Shown piece after piece: positions 6,031-8,919 of a stretch of 8,919 nt of DNA. Below the pieces are notes generated by a model. It was given only the letters and a program-made list of their open reading frames with translations. It was not told the DNA's origin and searched no databases. A program made the translations under genes and the position numbers. The DNA lies in contig NZ_CAJTMN010000083.1 in assembly GCF_910577125.1 (NCBI RefSeq), positions 1 through 8,919 of the forward strand, given 5' to 3'. Source of the DNA: an uncultured Rikenella sp. (GTDB taxonomy: Bacteria > Bacteroidota > Bacteroidia > Bacteroidales > Rikenellaceae). Every line of letters begins with the position of its first letter. The first letter of the stretch is position 1.

Positions 6031-6096
6031 TCGGACGGGGGCGGTTCGGGCAAGAAACCCTATCTTTGCCTCATACATCACGGGAAAGGACTTGAA

Positions 6097-6681
6097 ATGA
6101 TACAGATAGACGATAAAATCATTAGTTTGGAGCTTTTTACAGCTCGTTTCTGTTGCGATCTGGGGGCGTGTCGAGGGGAGTGCTGTGTGGAGGGCAATGC
6201 GGGGGCGCCGCTCGATGAAGAAGAGATCGCGGTGTTGGAAAATGAATGGGAACGTTATGCGCCGTACATGACGCCGGAGGGGCTTCGGGCGGTCGAGGAG
6301 CAGGGGGTGGCGGTGACGGACGAAGAGGGTGACCTCACGACGCCGCTGGTCGCGGCCGGGGCGGAGTGTGTCTATGCGATCCGGGAGAACGGGGTGACGT
6401 GGTGTGCGATCGAAAAGGCGTGGCGGGAGGGCAAAACGCCTTTCCGAAAGCCGATTTCATGTCATCTCTATCCGATTCGGCTGGTGAGGCTCGCGAACGG
6501 CATGGTGGGGTTGCAGTATCACCGCTGGGAGGTCTGCCGGGCGGCGGAGGTGTTGGGGGAACAACGCGGCGAACCGCTCTACAGAACGCTGCGGGAACCG
6601 ATCGTCCGTCGTTTCGGCGAGGCGTTTTTCCGTGAAATGGAGGTGTGCGAAGCGGAACTCCGTAAGATGAGGGAAATATAA
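6097..6681 (+). CDS. DUF3109 family cysteine-rich protein
   Basis: I chose the ATG at 6097 because the conserved protein begins there (MIQIDDKIISLELFTARFCC) and a promoter lies between it and the upstream in-frame ATGs. The product has 194 residues, the usual length of DUF3109. It has ten cysteines in a family-typical layout: FCCDLGACRGECC (C19, C20, C25, C29, C30), then C91, C103 (TWCAIEKAW), C122 (SCHLYPIR), C147 and C184. The spacing suggests a metal or Fe-S cluster, as in the related YkgJ-type CxxCC proteins. No biochemical role is established that I can name. It is cytoplasmic, with no signal or TM segment. The gene stands alone, divergent from the repeat lipoprotein, and its high GC content matches a resident core gene. 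Confidence 0.87.
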   Translation: MIQIDDKIISLELFTARFCCDLGACRGECCVEGNAGAPLDEEEIAVLENEWERYAPYMTPEGLRAVEEQGVAVTDEEGDLTTPLVAAGAECVYAIRENGVTWCAIEKAWREGKTPFRKPISCHLYPIRLVRLANGMVGLQYHRWEVCRAAEVLGEQRGEPLYRTLREPIVRRFGEAFFREMEVCEAELRKMREI

Positions 6682-6793
6682 CGGGGCGTCAGTTTGATCG
6701 GTGTAACGGAGTAGGGTAGAGGCTGCCGCAGCGAGCGCAAACCGGAGTCTTGCGGAGCCTAAGGCGTAGCGTAGCTAACTAAAAGTCTTTTGG

Positions 6794-6817
6794 GTATCTT
6801 TTCTTCAGAAAAGGTAC
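6794..6817. repeat. 10-bp-stem hairpin
   Basis: GTATCTTTTC (6794-6803) pairs with GAAAAGGTAC (6808-6817), with one G-U and loop TTCA. It lies 113 bases after the DUF3109 stop with no U-tract, so it is not a convincing terminator. It sits just outside the left inverted repeat. Confidence 0.6.
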
Positions 6818-6818
6818 G

Positions 6819-6866
6819 GTTCTGTCCAGCTCAAAACTCGACAGTCGCCCGCCCGCGTAAAGAGGG
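6819..6866 (+). repeat. Left copy of a ~48-bp inverted repeat pair
   Basis: Bases 6819-6866 match the reverse complement of 7622-7668 at 40 of 48 aligned columns, with one gap; most differences are transitions. The best-kept part is AGTCGCCCGCCCGC followed by TAA and GAGGG. Together the two copies enclose about 850 bp. Confidence 0.75.
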
Positions 6867-6918
6867 ATTTCGCTCGTTTTGCGGTGAGCAAAATCGAGAT
6901 GAAATCCCAGCGGGCGAC
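6844..6918. repeat. Composite hairpin with GTCGCCCGC outer arms
   Basis: Outer arms GTCGCCCGC (6844-6852) and GCGGGCGAC (6910-6918) pair perfectly. Inside them GGGATTTC (6864-6871) pairs with GAAATCCC (6901-6908), and CTCGTTTTG (6873-6881) pairs with CAAAA-T-CGAG (6889-6898), leaving a loop of CGGTGAG. The left arm belongs to the 48-bp inverted repeat. Confidence 0.7.
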
Positions 6919-6974
6919 GGTTGAGGTGTCGCGGCGCATGAACAAAGCTTGATCCGTGCGCGACAGCTGGAGAA

Positions 6975-7017
6975 GGAAATCATCCAAACGCGTGATGCGC
7001 GTTTGGATAAGATTTCC
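6975..7017. repeat. Long 18-bp-stem hairpin
   Basis: GGAAATC-ATCCAAACGCG (6975-6992) pairs with CGCGTTTGGAT-AA-GATTTCC (6998-7017). The stem is perfect apart from a two-base AA bulge, with loop TGATG. It is one of the strongest structures in the window and is not followed by a U-tract on either strand. Confidence 0.75.
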
Positions 7018-7100
7018 GCCAGCGTGCGGGAAAAATGCGAAACGCGGCGGAGCGACAGCGGAGCCGCAGTGAGGCGGACACGGGGCTGAGAACGAGTAGC

Positions 7101-7239
7101 GCGATTCCTACGGAATCGCCGGGCTTGCGCGTTGGGCCTTTGGCCCACCCGGGGAGTGCGCAGCCCGAACCGGCAGGCGACAAGGCCGAATAGGGTAGAG
7201 AATTGGGCTGAGTGCTGTGCGACCCTTTGGGTCGCGCAG
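7101..7239. repeat. Three short-loop hairpins in series
   Basis: GCGATTCC-TAC-GGAATCGC (7101-7119), TGGGCC-TTT-GGCCCA (7133-7147) and CTGTGCGACCC-TTT-GGGTCGCGCAG (7215-7239, 11 bp with one G-T) all have three-base loops. Their regular form suggests selection for folded single strands or a shared repeat origin. Confidence 0.65.
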
Positions 7240-7418
7240 TCCGTCGCCACCCCCGGCGGCGGGCTGCAACTCGACGGAGCTCGTTGCACCCTCCGCTGGC
7301 GCCGCACTGCGATGGATTTTCGGCCTGCGCGCCCCTGACGAGGCGCAAACTGGGCATAAAAATCGTTGACTGCTTACTCCAAAGTACCTTTGCCCGAATG
7401 AAAACCCGTCGGGGGATT

Positions 7419-7446
7419 TTCAAGGGGGATGTGAATCCCCCTTGAA
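7419..7446. repeat. Perfect 12-bp-stem hairpin
   Basis: TTCAAGGGGGAT (7419-7430) pairs perfectly with ATCCCCCTTGAA (7435-7446) around the loop GTGA. No U-tract follows. Confidence 0.75.
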
Positions 7447-7457
7447 TGTGCTCTTTG

Positions 7458-7487
7458 CCTACTTTCTACCACATAGTAGAAAGTAGG
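7458..7487. repeat. Perfect 12-bp-stem hairpin
   Basis: CCTACTTTCTAC (7458-7469) pairs with GTAGAAAGTAGG (7476-7487), with loop CACATA. It lies 11 bases after the preceding hairpin. Confidence 0.75.
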
Positions 7488-7569
7488 GGCCCCCGCGGCC
7501 CAAGCGGAACAAAGAAAAGAGATTGAGATAGGAACCCAAAGGCGCGCGGGTTTGTTAATGCGTTTTTGA

Positions 7570-7643
7570 GTCGCCCGCGGCAATTCTTGTTGGTTGGCGC
7601 TTGGCCAACCAACAGAATATGCCCTCTTAAGCGGGCGGGCGAC
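7570..7643. repeat. Second composite hairpin with GTCGCCCGC outer arms
   Basis: The same outer arms as at 6844-6918 recur: GTCGCCCGC (7570-7578) and GCGGGCGAC (7635-7643). They enclose an unrelated inner hairpin: ATTCT-T-GTTGGTTGGC (7583-7598) with GCCAACCAACAGAAT (7604-7618), loop GCTTG. The span (74 nt) nearly equals the first element (75 nt). Confidence 0.72.
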
Positions 7644-7668
7644 TTTCGAGCTTCGAACCGGACGGAAC
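7622..7668 (-). repeat. Right copy of the ~48-bp inverted repeat pair
   Basis: On the - strand, 7668-7622 repeats 6819-6866 with 40 of 48 columns identical. Similarity stops at the payload inside each hairpin and is not seen beyond 7668. Confidence 0.75.
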
Positions 7669-7816
7669 AGCCCTTCGCGGGCGGCGTCCGGCTAATAAGG
7701 CAGAGAGAACCCTAATAAAACGCCGGTGGGCGACGGAGCGATGCTTGCGCATCGCTAAGGCTGTGTCGGTAAACTGGAGTAGAGGTTGCTTATTGGGGCA
7801 GAGGCTGCCAATTGTG

Positions 7817-7831
7817 AGTGCGACACGCACT
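7817..7831 (-). repeat. Hairpin at the end of the DGR-like fragment
   Basis: AGTGCG-TGT-CGCACT (read on the - strand) starts at the last codon of the RCLSE motif. Active DGR target genes of the Bordetella-phage type carry a short GC-rich hairpin just past the variable repeat. Position and shape fit, but the stem is short (6 bp) and chance is possible. Confidence 0.4.
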
Positions 7832-8070
7832 TCCGAGAGGCAACGCAACTGAAGACCGTAACCACGGTTGCGCACGTAGCCGGGATTGAGGTGCTGCGTG
7901 CTGAAGTCCAAGAACACGCCGTTAGTCCCGCTGACAGCGGACGACCAACTGTACCCGCTGTAGCCGACGTCCATCAGATCGCCTAACCGCCCATTGTTGC
8001 CTGCGTCGCGGAAGCCCGGGGCGGAAAATTGAACGGGGAAATAATGTTTTAGCTCCGAAAATTGGTCGAT
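7831..8070 (-). pseudogene. Orphan C-terminal fragment of a DGR-target/FISUMP-like protein
   Basis: Read on the - strand from 8070, the frame gives FPVQFSAPGFRDAGNNGRL, then a GYSGYSWSSAVSG segment, and ends RGYGLQLRCLSE. This order (P-G-F-R-D, G-x-x-G-Y-x-W-S-S, and a final RC-L-S-E) is that of the C-type-lectin-like C-terminal domain found in Fibrobacter-succinogenes-major-paralogue proteins and in Bacteroidetes DGR targets. There is no start codon upstream: a stop precedes base 8070, and the adjoining gene's promoter follows. The remaining several hundred residues of such a protein are missing. After RCLSE the frame runs on into unrelated sequence (to 7627). It is therefore a detached variable domain or relic, not an intact gene. 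No reverse transcriptase or template repeat is in the window. Confidence 0.65.
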
Positions 8071-8092
8071 TCATCGTTTTTCTCTATCTTCC
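8062..8092 (+). promoter_or_regulatory. Possible promoter of the tandem GIY-YIG gene
   Basis: TTG (8062-8064), 20 bases, and TATCTTCC (8085-8092) resemble the Bacteroidetes promoter, but the -7 box departs from TAnnTTTG at two bases. If used, transcription would start only a few bases before the ATG at 8100, giving a very short or absent leader. Confidence 0.35.
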
Positions 8093-8099
8093 CGTCATT

Positions 8100-8792
8100 A
8101 TGCAGGTGCCTGATTCCACTTATCCGATCCATATTTATGTCCTTCAGCTCGAAGACGGCTTTTGGTACGTGGGAAAAACGCACCATCCGGAGGGGCGCTT
8201 TAGGCAGCATGTGAGCGGGAAAGGGGCTGAATGGACGAAACTCCATAAGGTCGTACGGTGTGCGGAAAGGCAGGTCTTCTATGTCGAGACCGAGTACGAT
8301 GAAGATAAGTATGAGAATCGGGTGACGATCGAGTGGATGGAGCGCGAAGGATGGCAGAGGGTAAGGGGAGGCGTCTGGTGTGAGGTCTCGGAAGAAAAGA
8401 CACTCCGGAAACTGCATCGTTACGGCTATTTCCGACAAATCAGGATATCAAAACAGCAGTTCGCAGCTCAGGCTCTGGTGCGTTATGTGCTGGAGTTGCG
8501 GGAGGGGAAATACTTTGTCGGTTATACGCGCGATCTGAAGCGTACGCTGCGAAAACACGAGTACGGCAAGGGGGCCGAGTGGACGAAAAAATACCGGCCG
8601 GTGAAGCTTGTGCTGGCGGAAGGGTTTGAAACGCCGACGGGAAATGTCCGGAACCGGAGGGATGTCGATCCGTTGGTGATTGAATGTTTTGGGAGATACG
8701 GGTATGAGAATGTGCGGGGTGGGTCGTTTGCGGCGGTGGATGAGGATGCCCATTTGGAAGCGTTGATCCGGTATGGCGTCTCGATCGAATGA
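8100..8792 (+). CDS. Protein with two tandem GIY-YIG-like nuclease domains
   Basis: This 230-aa protein is an internal duplication. Domain 1 (about 11-92) has IYVL (12-15), WYVGKT (22-27), R33 four residues before H37, GKGAEWTK (40-47), E72 in YENRVTIEW, and VRGG (88-91). Domain 2 (about 127-208) repeats this with RYVLEL (128-133), YFVGYT (138-143), an identical GKGAEWTK (156-163), and VRGG (205-208). The catalytic Arg position is T149, and the residue matching E72 is V189. Domain 1 is therefore probably an active metal-dependent endonuclease domain, and domain 2 a degenerate, perhaps DNA-binding, copy. There is no signal or TM segment. The start at 8100 is the first ATG, and the conserved domain begins right behind it. 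The biological role (repair or mobile-element nuclease) is unknown. No partner gene lies beside it. Confidence 0.85.
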   Translation: MQVPDSTYPIHIYVLQLEDGFWYVGKTHHPEGRFRQHVSGKGAEWTKLHKVVRCAERQVFYVETEYDEDKYENRVTIEWMEREGWQRVRGGVWCEVSEEKTLRKLHRYGYFRQIRISKQQFAAQALVRYVLELREGKYFVGYTRDLKRTLRKHEYGKGAEWTKKYRPVKLVLAEGFETPTGNVRNRRDVDPLVIECFGRYGYENVRGGSFAAVDEDAHLEALIRYGVSIE

Positions 8793-8919
8793 GCCGATAG
8801 TGTTACTCTGATTTTTATTTTGGTGCGTGTCCGCAGGGGGCGAGGGGTTGGGCCGACACAGCCGCAGAAATGCGAAGCATTTCCCGTCCACGGGACGTGG
8901 GGCCCGGCCGGCCCGAGGC
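8793..8919. other. Start of another GC-rich hairpin-forming intergenic stretch
   Basis: After the GIY-YIG stop no gene is visible. Short perfect hairpins GAAATGC-GAA-GCATTTC (8867-8883) and CGTCC-ACG-GGACG (8885-8897), and the GC-rich palindromic run around 8901-8915, resemble the structures at 7101-7239. No terminator with a U-tract is seen after the gene. Confidence 0.5.

Larger units (their letters stand above)
6682..8030. other. Gene-poor, GC-rich, hairpin-rich region
   Basis: No frame here looks like an intact gene. The open frames on both strands are Arg-, Ala- and Pro-rich products of the GC bias and overlap one another. The region instead holds at least nine strong inverted repeats, a pair of about 48-bp sequences in opposite orientation, and one recognisable protein remnant (8070-7831, - strand). 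A degenerate motif resembling GGCAGCCTCTACTCC, then ACCGA, appears on the - strand near both edges (6697-6720 and 7766-7812). The block is probably an intergenic or mobile repeat rather than coding DNA. Confidence 0.6.

Noticed and set aside
5884..6096. N-terminal extension of the DUF3109 protein from an ATG at 5884
   Set aside because: A matching promoter lies at 6000-6030, inside the extension, and the recognisable family starts at 6097.
6805..7583. Overlapping Arg/Pro/Ala-rich open frames on both strands
   Set aside because: They overlap each other, cross the hairpins and have low-complexity composition. They look like products of GC bias, not genes.
8049..8438. A 129-aa - strand frame overlapping the GIY-YIG gene
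   Set aside because: It is antisense to a well-supported domain and in a different frame from the DGR-like fragment.

Overview
This window looks like a Bacteroidales chromosome, plausibly Rikenellaceae/Alistipes-like. The evidence is a tmRNA whose tag ends in NNSYALAA, several promoters of the Bacteroidetes type (TTG, 19-20 nt, TAnnTTTG), lipoproteins with short lipoboxes, and a DUF3109 protein. The taxonomic call is an inference.

Region 1 (1-3365) is the end of an integrated prophage. A partial upstream ORF is followed on the + strand by a lysis cassette: a one-TM coiled-coil protein (165-536, holin-position), an M15 peptidase (641-1054), and a lipoprotein with a C-terminal TM segment (1051-1566, u-spanin-like) that overlaps the peptidase by ATGA. 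On the - strand are a small cargo gene with its own promoter (1573-1923) and a tyrosine integrase (2006-3220). The integrase ends 145 bp from the 3' end of the tmRNA gene (3365-3768, - strand), which is the likely attachment site.

Region 2 (3769-5629, - strand) is an AT-richer host-side segment. A surface lipoprotein with a cysteine-ladder leucine-rich repeat is split by a frameshift (5629-4642). It is followed by a NYN-domain protein (4605-4030), then a 28-aa membrane peptide that starts on the NYN stop codon (4033-3947), then a terminator. The tmRNA has its own promoter at 3821-3851.

Region 3 (6097-6681, + strand) is a DUF3109 cysteine-rich protein with a clear promoter at 6000-6030.

Region 4 (6682-8099) has no intact gene. 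It contains a hairpin-rich block bounded by a pair of about 48-bp imperfect inverted repeats (6819-6866 and 7622-7668), and an orphan fragment (8070-7831, - strand) that resembles the variable C-terminal domain of diversity-generating-retroelement (DGR) target proteins. No reverse transcriptase or template repeat is visible.

Region 5 (8100-8792, + strand) encodes a protein with two tandem GIY-YIG-like domains, the second lacking key catalytic residues. After it the sequence again becomes GC-rich and hairpin-forming up to the window end.

The best candidates for something new are the ~850-bp inverted-repeat-bounded hairpin block, the orphan DGR-like fragment, the stop/start-coupled NYN-microprotein pair, and the unimolecular-spanin-like lipoprotein.
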